Below, one piece after another: positions 1 through 8,043 of a DNA stretch of 64,000 nt. Both the position numbers and the translations under genes were made by a program. The stretch comes from Bovifimicola ammoniilytica (GTDB lineage Bacteria > Bacillota > Clostridia > Lachnospirales > Lachnospiraceae). A model generated the notes under the pieces. The model ran no database searches. It saw only the letters and a list, made by a program, of their open reading frames with translations, and had not been told where the DNA came from. How positions within the stretch are numbered: position 1 is the stretch's first letter; each line of letters opens with the position of its first letter. Where the stretch lies: NCBI RefSeq assembly GCF_025567085.1, contig NZ_JAOQJN010000004.1:62001-126000 (forward strand). The letters are read 5' to 3'.

Positions 1-498
1 CTGTTAGATAAGCTTGGAGACGATATGGATAATATCACAAGTGAATTAGATAAACTACTTAGTTATACACTTAATAAAGATGTAATTACAAGAGAAGATA
101 TTGATAAGGTATGCATAAGTGAAATCAGTGGTAAAATATTCGAGATGGTCGATGCGATTGGTAATAAGAAGCAGAAAAAGGCACTTGATTTATACTATGA
201 TTTGATAGCTGTTAGAGAAGCTCCGATGAAGATTCTGTATATGTTGGCCAGACAGTTTAATATAATGTTACAGGTTAAGGAAATGCTAAATAACAGAGAA
301 GCGGCAGCAGTGATAGCTAAAAATATGGGTATGCAGAATTTTGTGGTTAATAAGGCGATAGGACAGTGCAGGAATTTCACTTTACCTGTTATTAAAGATG
401 CAGTTAATTATTGTCTTGAATTAGAAGAAGCAGTAAAACTTGGAAATATGAATGATAAAATGGCAGTTGAATTAATTATTGTTAAATATAGTGCTTAA
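1..498 (+). CDS. holA: DNA polymerase III delta subunit, C-terminal part (5' truncated by window edge)
   Basis: The reading frame is open from base 1 (Leu-Leu-Asp-Lys-Leu...) with no start codon in view, so this is the C-terminal half of a longer protein. The sequence fits the C-terminal domain of HolA/YqeN, the clamp-loader delta subunit that opens the sliding clamp: an all-helical domain with an 'LYYDLIAVREAPMKILYML' type segment and a following 'LEEAVKLGN' helix. The neighbour rpsT on the opposite strand is the usual partner of holA in Bacillus and Clostridia, which supports the call. It ends just before a strong hairpin terminator. The only doubt is the part missing upstream. Confidence 0.85.
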   Translation: MLDKLGDDMDNITSELDKLLSYTLNKDVITREDIDKVCISEISGKIFEMVDAIGNKKQKKALDLYYDLIAVREAPMKILYMLARQFNIMLQVKEMLNNREAAAVIAKNMGMQNFVVNKAIGQCRNFTLPVIKDAVNYCLELEEAVKLGNMNDKMAVELIIVKYSA

Positions 499-513
499 TT
501 ATGTTTAAAAACT

Positions 514-562
514 AAAGACCGGTACGATAAATTTTGACTTTGATTTATCATACCGGTCTTTT
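514..562 (+). terminator. Rho-independent terminator after holA
   Basis: A near-perfect inverted repeat has left arm AAAGACCGGTACGATAAAT and right arm ATTTATCATACCGGTCTTT, followed by a T run. It is largely symmetrical and could also stop transcripts from the minus side that run past the rpsT terminator. Confidence 0.85.
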
Positions 563-616
563 AACATTAGAGTTATAGGAAAAAACGTGTTAGTGTCTAA
601 TCTCTATAAATATAGA

Positions 617-654
617 ACAAAAACTGCCATACCGCAAATAGCAGTATAGCAGTT
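617..654 (-). terminator. Terminator of rpsT
   Basis: Read on the minus strand, arms AACTGCTATAC and GTATGGCAGTT pair with one wobble and are followed by a T run (plus-strand A run at 617-621). It lies 27 bases beyond the rpsT stop. Confidence 0.75.
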
Positions 655-680
655 CTGAATTCATATATTATAAGTACTAA

Positions 681-944
681 TTAAGAAAGTTTGTTAACAG
701 CTGTTGCTAAACGAGAAACTTTTCTTGAAGCATTGTTCTTATGGTAAACACCTTTTGTACAAGCTTTATCGATTTCAACTGTAGCAGCGTTTAATGCAGC
801 TAAAGCAGCTTCTTTATCATTAGCATCGATAGCAGAGTAAACTTTCTTTACAGAAGTTTTAACCTTTGATCTGATAGCCTTGTTTCTTGCTGTTTTTGTT
901 TCAGTAACTAAAATTCTTTTTTTTGCAGATTTAATATTAGCCAA
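681..944 (-). CDS. rpsT: 30S ribosomal protein S20
   Basis: Small basic protein of 87 residues that binds 16S rRNA in the body of the 30S subunit. The N-terminus (M)ANIKSAKKR and the Lys/Arg-rich helical pattern ending '...VSRLATAVNKLS' are typical of bacterial S20. The start chosen is a TTG codon at 942-944, because this gives the standard N-terminus and has a GGAGGTG ribosome binding site seven bases upstream; an upstream ATG would add five atypical residues and overlap that site. The gene is monocistronic, divergent from gpr and has its own terminator. Weak TTG initiation fits the known autogenous control of S20 in E. coli, but regulation here is inference. Confidence 0.95.
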   Translation of the reverse strand: MANIKSAKKRILVTETKTARNKAIRSKVKTSVKKVYSAIDANDKEAALAALNAATVEIDKACTKGVYHKNNASRKVSRLATAVNKLS

Positions 945-1261
945 TCTGTCCACCTCCAAAATATATTCTGTTATTAGTATTTTGACTCTTTGAGAGAGAG
1001 TTAGGAGTCAATATCTATGCTTTACATCTTATAAGACGCGGACGTGTCAAATGTAAACATACTAATATAGTGTAAAGTATAACTATATTTTTGTCAATAA
1101 GTATTTTGGTATATTTTAACGTATTTTTACAAAGAATAATTAAAAGTAAGTTAAATGCGTAGCAGGCGTTAAAATGTAGTTTTTATCACATGGCGGAATA
1201 TGGATTTTGCCTGTAAAATTTAGCATTTTTAACGTGATAAGCCTGCAGAATGGAGAGTAAA
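945..1261. other. Divergent intergenic region rpsT/gpr: leader hairpin, weak promoter, structured element
   Basis: On the rpsT side an inverted repeat TTGACTC (982-988) / GAGTCAA (1005-1011) would form a leader hairpin in the rpsT mRNA about 40 bases before its start. A minus-strand TTGACA (1050-1045) with a poor -10 (TGTAAA, 18-bp spacer) is a possible rpsT promoter. On the gpr side a long-range stem joins GCAGGC (1162-1167) to GCCTGC (1241-1246), immediately before the gpr ribosome binding site; it is described as a separate repeat entry. No small gene was seen. Confidence 0.45.
1162..1246 (+). repeat. Structured intergenic element before gpr (possible relative of the prmA/rsmE elements)
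   Basis: GCAGGC plus GTTAAAATG (1162-1176) pairs with CATTTTTAAC (1224-1233) and GCCTGC (1241-1246), enclosing about 50 bases. The 3' end, CCTGCAGAATGGAGA, closely matches CTGCGGAATGGAGA at the end of the element before prmA, including the ribosome binding site. Membership in the same family is inferred from layout and this shared tail, not from overall identity. Confidence 0.4.
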
Positions 1262-2218
1262 TTGGCAGAATTCAAGATTAGAACAGACCTTGCCGTAGAA
1301 TTAAAAGACGGAGTAAAGTGTAATAGGGATATTGAGGGAATAAGCATAGATGAAGAATATTTAGAAAATGGAAGTGTTAAAGTTACAAAGGTAGTAGTGG
1401 AAGATGAAAATGGAGCAAGATATATAGGAAAGCCAATGGGTAATTATATAACACTTGAAGCAAGGGAATTAGGAGAGGCGGACGATTCTTATCACAGAAA
1501 TATTTCTAAATTACTTGCTAAATATTTAAAAGAAATACTACCCTGCAGGAATGGAGGAAAGGTATTAGTGGTTGGATTAGGCAACAGGGAGGCTACACCT
1601 GATTCATTAGGACCAAGGGTAGTAGACAATATTTTCATTACAAGAAAGATGAATGAACTATATGCACCAAGAGAAAAAATAGAAAAATGTGCAAGATTTG
1701 AAGTGAGTGGAATTGCACCGGGTGTTATGGCACAGACTGGTATGGAATCGGCTGAAATAATCAAGGGTATTGTTAAAGAGATTAAGCCTGATGTGATAAT
1801 AGCCATAGATTCGCTTGCGGCACGAAGTACAAGCAGATTAAATACTACGATACAGATTTCTGATGCAGGAATAAATCCCGGTTCAGGCGTAGGCAATCAC
1901 AGGAGGGGACTTACAAGAGAAACGGTGGGCGTTCCGGTAATCGCTATAGGCATACCAACTGTAGTTGATGCTGCCACGATTGTTAACGATACAATGGAAA
2001 ATCTTATGGAAATATTTGAAATGTCTGATAAACTCGTAAGCCTTGCAAAGACACTTAAGAATTTCTCTAATGAAGAAAAATACCAGCTTATCAAAGAAGT
2101 ATTAGAGCCGGCTACCAGAGTAATGTATGTTACACCTAAGGATGTAGATGAAACAATCAAATATATTAGTTATACAATATCGGAGGGATTGAATATTATA
2201 TGGAGTGAGAACATATAA
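1262..2218 (+). CDS. gpr: Spore germination protease GPR
   Basis: GPR cleaves small acid-soluble spore proteins during germination; it is made as a zymogen in the forespore and activated by self-cleavage (MEROPS A25 family). The protein is about 318 residues, the usual length. Visible family features are the N-terminal 'IRTDLAVEL', the 'VVGLGNREATPDSLGP' segment, and 'DAGINPGSGVGNHR'. Two starts compete: ATG at 1250, with no good ribosome binding site, and TTG at 1262, which lies four bases after GGAGAG and gives (M)AEFKIRTDLA. I prefer TTG. spoIIP follows after 31 bases, the same pair as in Bacillus subtilis, so the two are probably cotranscribed during sporulation. Confidence 0.93.
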   Translation: MAEFKIRTDLAVELKDGVKCNRDIEGISIDEEYLENGSVKVTKVVVEDENGARYIGKPMGNYITLEARELGEADDSYHRNISKLLAKYLKEILPCRNGGKVLVVGLGNREATPDSLGPRVVDNIFITRKMNELYAPREKIEKCARFEVSGIAPGVMAQTGMESAEIIKGIVKEIKPDVIIAIDSLAARSTSRLNTTIQISDAGINPGSGVGNHRRGLTRETVGVPVIAIGIPTVVDAATIVNDTMENLMEIFEMSDKLVSLAKTLKNFSNEEKYQLIKEVLEPATRVMYVTPKDVDETIKYISYTISEGLNIIWSENI

Positions 2219-2249
2219 TGATTAGAGGACAAAGGTGTATTTCTAAATA

Positions 2250-3719
2250 ATGAAAGCCATAGGGATATGTGCAGTTATCAGCATAATATGGTTATTATTG
2301 TATTTCAAAATAATAAAAGTGGTAAGAGGCAAGAGGGGAATGAAGGGTAGGAAAAGTTATGTACTAACCATAATTATATATGGGTTAATTATATATATTA
2401 TATTTAATTTCATTAATATGGGGACGAAGAATATATTTTCTGATAGTATGCTTGAAAATATCGTGAAGAAATTTGCGAAAGAAAGCATATTGTCAGTGGG
2501 TTACATAACAAAAACGGATAAGGATATACTGAATGAGAGCAATAAGGAGTTGACATTTTTATCTAAAATCATAAATGTATCAGCATATGATTATGCAAAT
2601 GAGAAAATAGCAGTAAATACAGCGGAAAGCTTAGATATACGATGCTTCAGTTTAGAAAATACCAGAGAAGAAAGCAGTATTGATAATGAAAATGATATAA
2701 ATAATGATACTATTGACGTTAATAATGGCAGAAATAACAGCAATAATAATGGAAATAATAGTGGTAATGATAGTAATAATAAAAATAATGGTAAAAGTAA
2801 TAACGGAAATGATAACAATGAAAATATAAATGGAAATGGTGATAGAAAGGAGGAGGGCACAGGCAAAATAACGGATTCAAATGGAACAGATGCTAATAAA
2901 TCTGATAATAGTGTTGAAACAGCAGGACAGGAATTTAAGAAGTTACAGGATATTAAGACAGAGGACTTGACTTACGATTATCTTATGAGTAAATTTTATA
3001 CCGTTGTTTCAAGTACGACATTATATCCAGAGGATATAGATGCTAATAAATTAATGGCGATGGATATGAAGATGCAGACAGCTAGTAATATGCCTCAGAT
3101 ATTGATTTATCATACACATGGACAGGAGGCATTTGCAGACAGTGTAAGTGGAGATGTAAACACTACGATAATAGGTGTTGGGGATTATCTTACGAAATTA
3201 CTGACGGAAACATATGGTTATAATGTTATACATCTTAAAGATTCCTTTGATTATGTAAATGGTGTGCTTGACAGACATAAAGCATATGATTATGCATATG
3301 AAAGAGTTGCACAGGTACTAGCAGAGAATCCTAGTATAGAAGTTGTAATAGATTTACATAGGGATGGTGTGAATGATAATCTGCATCTGGTTACGGAGGT
3401 CAATGGTAAGCAGACCGCTAAAATTATGTTCTTCAATGGAATAAGCAGACTCAACAGTATTGGTGAAATAGGATATCTGTATAATCCGTATCGTGAACAG
3501 AATCTTGCTTTTAGTTTACAGATGAAAGTTTTAGCTGAAGAGTATTTCTCAGGGTTTACTAGGAAAAATTATATACAGGCATACCAGTATAATCTGCATT
3601 TAAGACCTAAATCAATGCTTATAGAGGCAGGGGCACAGACTAATACGGTCCAGGAGGAGTTAAATGCAATGGAACCCTTAGCGAAGTTATTGGATTTGGA
3701 ATTAAAAGGTGAGAGATAA
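2250..3719 (+). CDS. spoIIP: Stage II sporulation protein P, peptidoglycan hydrolase
   Basis: SpoIIP is the amidase/endopeptidase of the DMP (SpoIID-SpoIIM-SpoIIP) complex that drives engulfment of the forespore. The 489-residue protein has a hydrophobic N-terminal segment, a second short hydrophobic stretch near residues 42-56, then a linker and a C-terminal catalytic domain with 'LIYHTHGQEAF' (metal-binding His/Glu), 'VVIDLHRDGV' and 'SMLIEAGAQTNT'. Between about residues 145 and 195 the linker is strikingly Asn-rich with Gly, Asp and Ser; this low-complexity part makes the protein longer than typical SpoIIP (roughly 400). The start is ATG; the ribosome binding site is weak and distant (GAGGACAAAGG). 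It is followed by a perfect hairpin. Confidence 0.93.
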   Translation: MKAIGICAVISIIWLLLYFKIIKVVRGKRGMKGRKSYVLTIIIYGLIIYIIFNFINMGTKNIFSDSMLENIVKKFAKESILSVGYITKTDKDILNESNKELTFLSKIINVSAYDYANEKIAVNTAESLDIRCFSLENTREESSIDNENDINNDTIDVNNGRNNSNNNGNNSGNDSNNKNNGKSNNGNDNNENINGNGDRKEEGTGKITDSNGTDANKSDNSVETAGQEFKKLQDIKTEDLTYDYLMSKFYTVVSSTTLYPEDIDANKLMAMDMKMQTASNMPQILIYHTHGQEAFADSVSGDVNTTIIGVGDYLTKLLTETYGYNVIHLKDSFDYVNGVLDRHKAYDYAYERVAQVLAENPSIEVVIDLHRDGVNDNLHLVTEVNGKQTAKIMFFNGISRLNSIGEIGYLYNPYREQNLAFSLQMKVLAEEYFSGFTRKNYIQAYQYNLHLRPKSMLIEAGAQTNTVQEELNAMEPLAKLLDLELKGER

Positions 3720-3721
3720 AA

Positions 3722-3771
3722 ACAGTTCATATACAATCTTATGAATAAGAAAATCATTGTATATGAACTGT
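3722..3771. terminator. Hairpin terminator between convergent spoIIP and dut
   Basis: A 16-bp perfect stem, ACAGTTCATATACAAT / ATTGTATATGAACTGT, with an 18-base loop starts two bases after the spoIIP stop. The T-rich stretch that follows is imperfect. Being symmetrical, it may also end the dut transcript arriving from the other side. Confidence 0.75.
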
Positions 3772-3857
3772 AATATTTTGGCTTTTTAAATTACAATTTT
3801 GGATCAATTGATTATATTTTAAGGCTTTGATTAGGTGTTTTATTTTGAACTATTATT

Positions 3858-4292
3858 CTAATTTTTACCAGTGCTTCCGATACCACCACGGTCAACATTT
3901 TCTAATCTTTCAACTTCTTCAAATACTATCTGTGGCTGGTGTTTCTCAATTCTGAACTGACATATTCTGTCGTTTGGCTCAATTACTGTATCTCTGAGTG
4001 CGATAGCAGGAAAATAGAACCAATCATTAGGACCACAATAAGATTCATCTACGATACCCATTGAATTAGCCTGAATAATTCCAAAATTCTTAAATGTACT
4101 GCTGCGTGGAAGAATATGAGCTTCGTATCCGTCAGGCAGCTGCATTGCAACTCCGAGATGGATAAGCTTAAATTCACCTGCTTTTAATTCAACACGTTCT
4201 GCACAACGTAAATCTATCCAGTCAGATTTACCGTCTATATATTCAAGCTTCTTGATATCATTGTTTAAGTATTGTATTTTTATCTTTTCCAT
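3858..4292 (-). CDS. dut: dUTP diphosphatase (dUTPase)
   Basis: Hydrolyses dUTP to dUMP and pyrophosphate, keeping uracil out of DNA and feeding thymidylate synthesis. The 144-residue protein has the trimeric dUTPase motifs in order: 'DLRCAE' (motif 1), 'PRSSTFKNF' (2, usually PRSG/S), 'GIVDESYCGPND' (3, holding the catalytic Asp and Tyr), 'DRICQFRI' (4) and a C-terminal 'DRGGIGSTG' (5). Motif 3 is followed by a longer insertion than in E. coli Dut, as in some clostridial and phage enzymes. The start is ATG with GAGGT eight bases upstream. It lies downstream of nrdG on the same strand, so the three minus-strand genes form a deoxynucleotide-supply group. Confidence 0.93.
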   Translation of the reverse strand: MEKIKIQYLNNDIKKLEYIDGKSDWIDLRCAERVELKAGEFKLIHLGVAMQLPDGYEAHILPRSSTFKNFGIIQANSMGIVDESYCGPNDWFYFPAIALRDTVIEPNDRICQFRIEKHQPQIVFEEVERLENVDRGGIGSTGKN

Positions 4293-4327
4293 AAGGGACC
4301 TCGTTTCCTATATAATTTCAAATTAAT

Positions 4328-4333
4328 ATTATA
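4328..4333 (-). promoter_or_regulatory. Possible extended -10 promoter for dut
   Basis: Read on the minus strand the sequence is TGCTATAAT, an extended -10 box, about 35 bases before the dut start and beyond the nrdG stop. No good -35 box is visible. dut may therefore be transcribed on its own as well as from nrdD. Confidence 0.35.
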
Positions 4334-4341
4334 GCATTTTA

Positions 4342-4878
4342 TTAATATTTGTTTTCAGGTGGTGTCCAGAGGACGATTTCGCCTTTTTGTAAAGATTCCT
4401 GTACCATAATGGTTCTCTGGTTAGATGAACCTTTGAATACAAGACTTACACTTTTAAGTTCTTCTATAAATTTACCGTCTACCATAACATCAAATCTGGC
4501 AAGTAATTCCTTAGTTTCTGGAACCTTGTCATACATTTTGCCTAGAATATCATCATCAAATCTAAAACCTGTGAAACACCAGATGGATTTGTCAGGATAA
4601 GTATCCTTAACACGTTTAACCAATGGAAGAAGTGCTTTCTGGTTAACTGGCTCCATTGGTTCGCCGCCAAGGAGTGTTAAGCCTGCGATATGAGGACTGT
4701 TAAGATATTCTATAATTGTATCAATTGTTTCATCAGTAAATGGTTTGCCGTAATTAAAATCCCATGCTTCTTCATTAAAGCAGCCTTTACAATGATGATT
4801 ACAGCCACTTACGAATAAAGAGATTCGTATTCCTGGACCATTTGCAACATCATATTGTTTTATATCTGCATAATTCAT
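4342..4878 (-). CDS. nrdG: Anaerobic ribonucleotide reductase activating protein
   Basis: Radical-SAM activase that generates the glycyl radical in NrdD. The 178-residue protein carries the CxxxCxxC iron-sulfur motif (Cys26, Cys30, Cys33 in 'SGCNHHCKGC') preceded by 'NGPGIRISLFVSGC', and the SAM-contact 'LTLLGGEPM' typical of NrdG. The start is ATG with AAAGG nine bases upstream. It lies 55 bases downstream of nrdD, the usual operon order, and supplies the partner needed for its activity under anaerobic conditions. Confidence 0.95.
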   Translation of the reverse strand: MNYADIKQYDVANGPGIRISLFVSGCNHHCKGCFNEEAWDFNYGKPFTDETIDTIIEYLNSPHIAGLTLLGGEPMEPVNQKALLPLVKRVKDTYPDKSIWCFTGFRFDDDILGKMYDKVPETKELLARFDVMVDGKFIEELKSVSLVFKGSSNQRTIMVQESLQKGEIVLWTPPENKY

Positions 4879-4933
4879 AATATATTTAACCTTTCTAAAG
4901 CTTAAGAATCAGATATCTTATATTTTAGATATA

Positions 4934-7060
4934 TCAGATATGAAGAACTCTTGCATTAATTTCCTTAGTCTTACCGACATTCCAGAAATTTTCACCAAGA
5001 TATCCACATGTACGTCTTGTAACATTCATTTTAGAATGGTCTTTGTTGTGACATTGTGGACATTCCCATTCTAAATCATCATTAATTATAATTTCGCCAT
5101 CAAAACCGCATACGTGACAGTAGTCAGATTTGGTATTAAATTCAGCATATTGTATATTATCGTAGATAAATTTAACGATTTCTTCTAATGCCTGCAGGTT
5201 GTTGCGCATATTTGGTATCTCAACGTAAGAAATAGCACCGCCTGAAGAAATCTTCTGGAACTGGCTTTCAAATTTGAATTTAGAGAATGCATCGATTTTC
5301 TCGCGGACATCAACGTGATAAGAGTTAGTATAGTAACCTTTATCAGTAACATCTGGAATGTCACCGAATTTCTGTTTATCAATTCTTGCAAATCTATAGC
5401 AGAGACTTTCAGCAGGAGTTCCGTATAGACCAAAGCCAATACCTGTATTTTCTTTCCAGGTGTCTGTAGCTGCACGAAGCCTGTTCATTACTTTAAGTGC
5501 GAATTCAAGTCCTTTTGGATCAGTATGTGACACACCTGTCATTAACTTAGTTACCTCATATAAACCGATGTAGCCAAGAGAAATAGTAGAATATCCATCA
5601 TGTAATAATTTATCGATAGGTTCGTCTTTATTAAGTCTTGCAATAGCACCATATTGCCAGTGAATTGGGCTTACATTAGATAGAGTACCCTCTAATGCAT
5701 GGTGTCTGCACATCAATGCTTCAAAGCACAGAGATAATCTTTCTTCCATTAATTGCCAGAAAACTTCTTCGTCACCATTTGCAATTATACCTATCTGAGG
5801 AAGATTAAGACTTACAACACCCTGATTAAATCTTCCATCCCATTTATAATTGCCATTTTCATCTTTCCATGGACTTAAGAAGCTTCGGCAGCCCATACAA
5901 CTGAATACATTGCCTTCATAATTTTCACGCATTTTCTTAGCTGAAATGTAGTCAGGATAGAGTCGCCTAGAAGAACATTTTACAGCTAATTTGGTTATAT
6001 AATCATATTTACCGCCTTTAAGACAGTTATGTTCGTCTAGTACATAGATTAGTTTAGGAAATGCAGGAGTAACATATACTCCTTTTTCATTTTTTATTCC
6101 CTCAAGGCGCTGCTTTAAAATCTCTTCTATAATCATTGCATTTTCCTCGATATATTCATCATCTTTATCAAGGTTAAGGAACAGAGTAACGAATGGTGAC
6201 TGGCCGTTAGTAGTCATCAATGTGTTAATCTGGTACTGTATAGTCTGCACACCTGAACGTAATTCATCATATAATCTGTCGTTAATGAACTGCTCCATAA
6301 GTTCAGGAGATATCTTACCGGCATATTTAGATTCATAATGTTTCTTATATTTTTCACGACTTTTGCGCAAATATTTACCTAAATGTCTTATATCAACGGA
6401 TTGTCCACCATACTGGCTTGAAGCAACAGCAGAGATAATCTGTGTCATAACAGTACAGGCAACCTGAAAGCTCTTTGGACTCTCGATTAATTTAGCATTC
6501 ATAACTGTACCATTATCAAGCATATCTCCTATATTAATAAGGCAGCAGTTAAAGATTGATTGAAGAAAATAATCAGCATCATGGAAATGTAACACACCAT
6601 CTTCATGAGCCTTTACAATCTTCTCAGGAAGAAGTACACGTTTAGTCAGGTCTTTAGAAACTTCACCGGCAATCAAATCTCTTTGTGTAGAGGCAATGAT
6701 TGCATTTTTGTTAGAATTTTCTTCCATAACATCTTTATTACTATTCTTAATAAGGCTTAGAATTGATTCATCGGTTGTATTAGCCTTACGAACCATTTCT
6801 CTTGTATAACGGTAAATAATATATGTTTTAGCAAGAACGAATTTCTTCTCCTGCATAAGTTTCTGTTCAATGATATCCTGGATATCTTCGACCTGCATCT
6901 CTGCCAAACCACGATTTTCGATAGAAGCAACTATGTTATAAATCTTCTCTTCTGAAATCTGCTCATATGGTTCAACTTCGTCATTTGCTTTCTGAATAGC
7001 AATAACAATTTTGTTGCGGTCATAATCGACATGTCTGCCGTCGCGCTTAATTACCTTCAT
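4934..7060 (-). CDS. nrdD: Anaerobic (class III) ribonucleoside-triphosphate reductase
   Basis: Reduces ribonucleoside triphosphates to deoxy forms with formate as usual reductant, using an oxygen-sensitive glycyl radical. The protein has 708 residues. An N-terminal ATP-cone (residues 1-90, 'VIKRDGRHVDYDRNKI') gives allosteric control; the central barrel has 'NVFSCMGCRSFLSPW'; the C-terminus has a CxxC...CxxC zinc site ('CHVCG', 'CPQCHN') and the radical motif 'RTCGYLG' (Gly about 686). The start is ATG at 7060, chosen because AAGGAGG lies seven bases upstream; an ATG 14 codons earlier would cover that site. A strong promoter with two NrdR-like boxes lies upstream. Confidence 0.96.
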   Translation of the reverse strand: MKVIKRDGRHVDYDRNKIVIAIQKANDEVEPYEQISEEKIYNIVASIENRGLAEMQVEDIQDIIEQKLMQEKKFVLAKTYIIYRYTREMVRKANTTDESILSLIKNSNKDVMEENSNKNAIIASTQRDLIAGEVSKDLTKRVLLPEKIVKAHEDGVLHFHDADYFLQSIFNCCLINIGDMLDNGTVMNAKLIESPKSFQVACTVMTQIISAVASSQYGGQSVDIRHLGKYLRKSREKYKKHYESKYAGKISPELMEQFINDRLYDELRSGVQTIQYQINTLMTTNGQSPFVTLFLNLDKDDEYIEENAMIIEEILKQRLEGIKNEKGVYVTPAFPKLIYVLDEHNCLKGGKYDYITKLAVKCSSRRLYPDYISAKKMRENYEGNVFSCMGCRSFLSPWKDENGNYKWDGRFNQGVVSLNLPQIGIIANGDEEVFWQLMEERLSLCFEALMCRHHALEGTLSNVSPIHWQYGAIARLNKDEPIDKLLHDGYSTISLGYIGLYEVTKLMTGVSHTDPKGLEFALKVMNRLRAATDTWKENTGIGFGLYGTPAESLCYRFARIDKQKFGDIPDVTDKGYYTNSYHVDVREKIDAFSKFKFESQFQKISSGGAISYVEIPNMRNNLQALEEIVKFIYDNIQYAEFNTKSDYCHVCGFDGEIIINDDLEWECPQCHNKDHSKMNVTRRTCGYLGENFWNVGKTKEINARVLHI

Positions 7061-7224
7061 TTTTTTCCTCCTTGCAATATGTCTGTAAAATTTTCTTTTC
7101 ATTGTATGAAAATATATGTTTTATATAGTTATATTTTCGGAATTATTAATAAATATATACGAAAATATAATGTGGTAATTATTAAAAAATATTGAATTTT
7201 CGCCCGATGCGATGAAACGTATTA

Positions 7225-7253
7225 ATTATAGCATTACTAAAATAATTTGTCTA
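7225..7253 (-). promoter_or_regulatory. SigA-type promoter of nrdD-nrdG-dut
   Basis: On the minus strand the -35 is TAGACA (7253-7248), the spacer is 17 bases and the -10 is a perfect TATAAT (7230-7225). This predicts a 5' leader of about 155 bases before nrdD; the leader is AT-rich and no riboswitch fold was recognised in it. Confidence 0.75.
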
Positions 7254-7260
7254 TAACAAA

Positions 7261-7307
7261 ACACTAAATATAGATTAACATAAAAATGTAGATACAAGAT
7301 ATTGTAT
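7261..7307. promoter_or_regulatory. Pair of candidate NrdR boxes upstream of the nrdD promoter
   Basis: ACACTAAATATAGATT (7261-7276) matches 13 of 16 positions of the NrdR box pattern ACACTATATATAGTGT. ATACAAGATATTGTAT (7292-7307) matches 11 of 16 and is itself palindromic at its ends. They start exactly 31 bases apart, the three-turn spacing known for paired NrdR boxes. They lie 8 bases upstream of the -35 of the nrdD promoter. The functional call is inference. Confidence 0.6.
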
Positions 7308-7442
7308 ATAAAATGTAAACCATAAGAATAACGTAATATAGGGAAAAATGCGTATAATAGTTATAAGTGGTATGGTTAAAAAGATAAAAACTGGCTATTT
7401 AAAAAAAGACATTTTATGATATTCTTTAAAAAATAATACATA

Positions 7443-7469
7443 TAACTAAGTTACGGAATAACTAAGTTA
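7443..7469 (+). repeat. Tandem palindromes just before the ECF S-component gene
   Basis: TAACTAAGTTA, a perfect inverted repeat about a central A, occurs twice (7443-7453 and 7459-7469) with a 16-base period, ending just before the ribosome binding site. It could be a two-site operator or a translational control element. The rest of 7308-7442 is AT-rich, with a TATAAT at 7353-7358 but no clear -35. Confidence 0.55.
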
Positions 7470-7488
7470 AGGATTGGAGAGAAAATAT

Positions 7489-8043
7489 ATGGAAAATATT
7501 GCTAAAAATGAAAAAAGTGCTGCAACAACATCAGAGAAGATAAGAGAACTGGCTATTGATGCGGTATTTATCGCACTTACTTATGTATTTACTGCATTTA
7601 TTAATATTAAGCTTCCAATAGCAGCTAATGGTGGGCTTATTCACCTTGGAAATATTCCACTCTTTATCGCAGCTATTGTATTTGGATGGAAAACAGGTAT
7701 GATTGCAGGTGGAATTGGTATGGGACTCTTTGATATGATATCAGGCTTCTGGGCTACATGGGCTCCATTTACACTTGTTATCGTAGGCTTAATGGGATTT
7801 GCAGTTGGTAAGATTACTGAGAAACGTAATTCATACGTCGTAAATCTTATTGCAATTATTGTGGCAGCAGTTATCAAGGTTGCTGGATATTACATCGCAG
7901 AGGGTGTTATATATGGAAACTGGGTTGCACCTGTAAGTTCAATTCCTGGAAACCTTGTTCAGGTGGGTGTGGCAGCAATTATTGTACTTCCTATATCTGT
8001 AAGACTTAAAAAAGCAGCAGCTAAAATATTTGCTACAAAATAG
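7489..8043 (+). CDS. ECF transporter S component (vitamin-type, substrate unknown)
   Basis: Energy-coupling-factor S components are small membrane proteins that bind a vitamin or cofactor precursor and work with a shared EcfA-A'-T module encoded elsewhere. This 184-residue protein has about six hydrophobic segments. After a short charged N-terminus comes 'ELAIDAVFIALTYVFTAF', then 'LIHLGNIPLFIAAIVFG' and 'GGIGMGLFDMI', resembling the riboflavin/HmpT-like S-component families. No substrate can be named: the neighbours are unrelated and no known riboswitch was recognised upstream. The start is ATG with GGAGAG nine bases before it; an in-frame TTG 15 bases earlier overlaps that site. Two tandem palindromes lie immediately upstream. 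Confidence 0.8.
   Translation: MENIAKNEKSAATTSEKIRELAIDAVFIALTYVFTAFINIKLPIAANGGLIHLGNIPLFIAAIVFGWKTGMIAGGIGMGLFDMISGFWATWAPFTLVIVGLMGFAVGKITEKRNSYVVNLIAIIVAAVIKVAGYYIAEGVIYGNWVAPVSSIPGNLVQVGVAAIIVLPISVRLKKAAAKIFATK

Noticed and set aside
2591..2866. Minus-strand open frame rich in Leu, Pro and Ser opposite spoIIP
   Set aside because: It is the complement of the Asn-rich linker (AAT/GGT read as ATT/ACC-type codons) and has no start context or neighbours on that strand.
7308..7488. preQ1 or other vitamin riboswitch before the ECF S component
   Set aside because: A short AAAAACTGG and A-rich stretches are present, but no matching stem-loop; the symmetric TAACTAAGTTA copies explain the region better.
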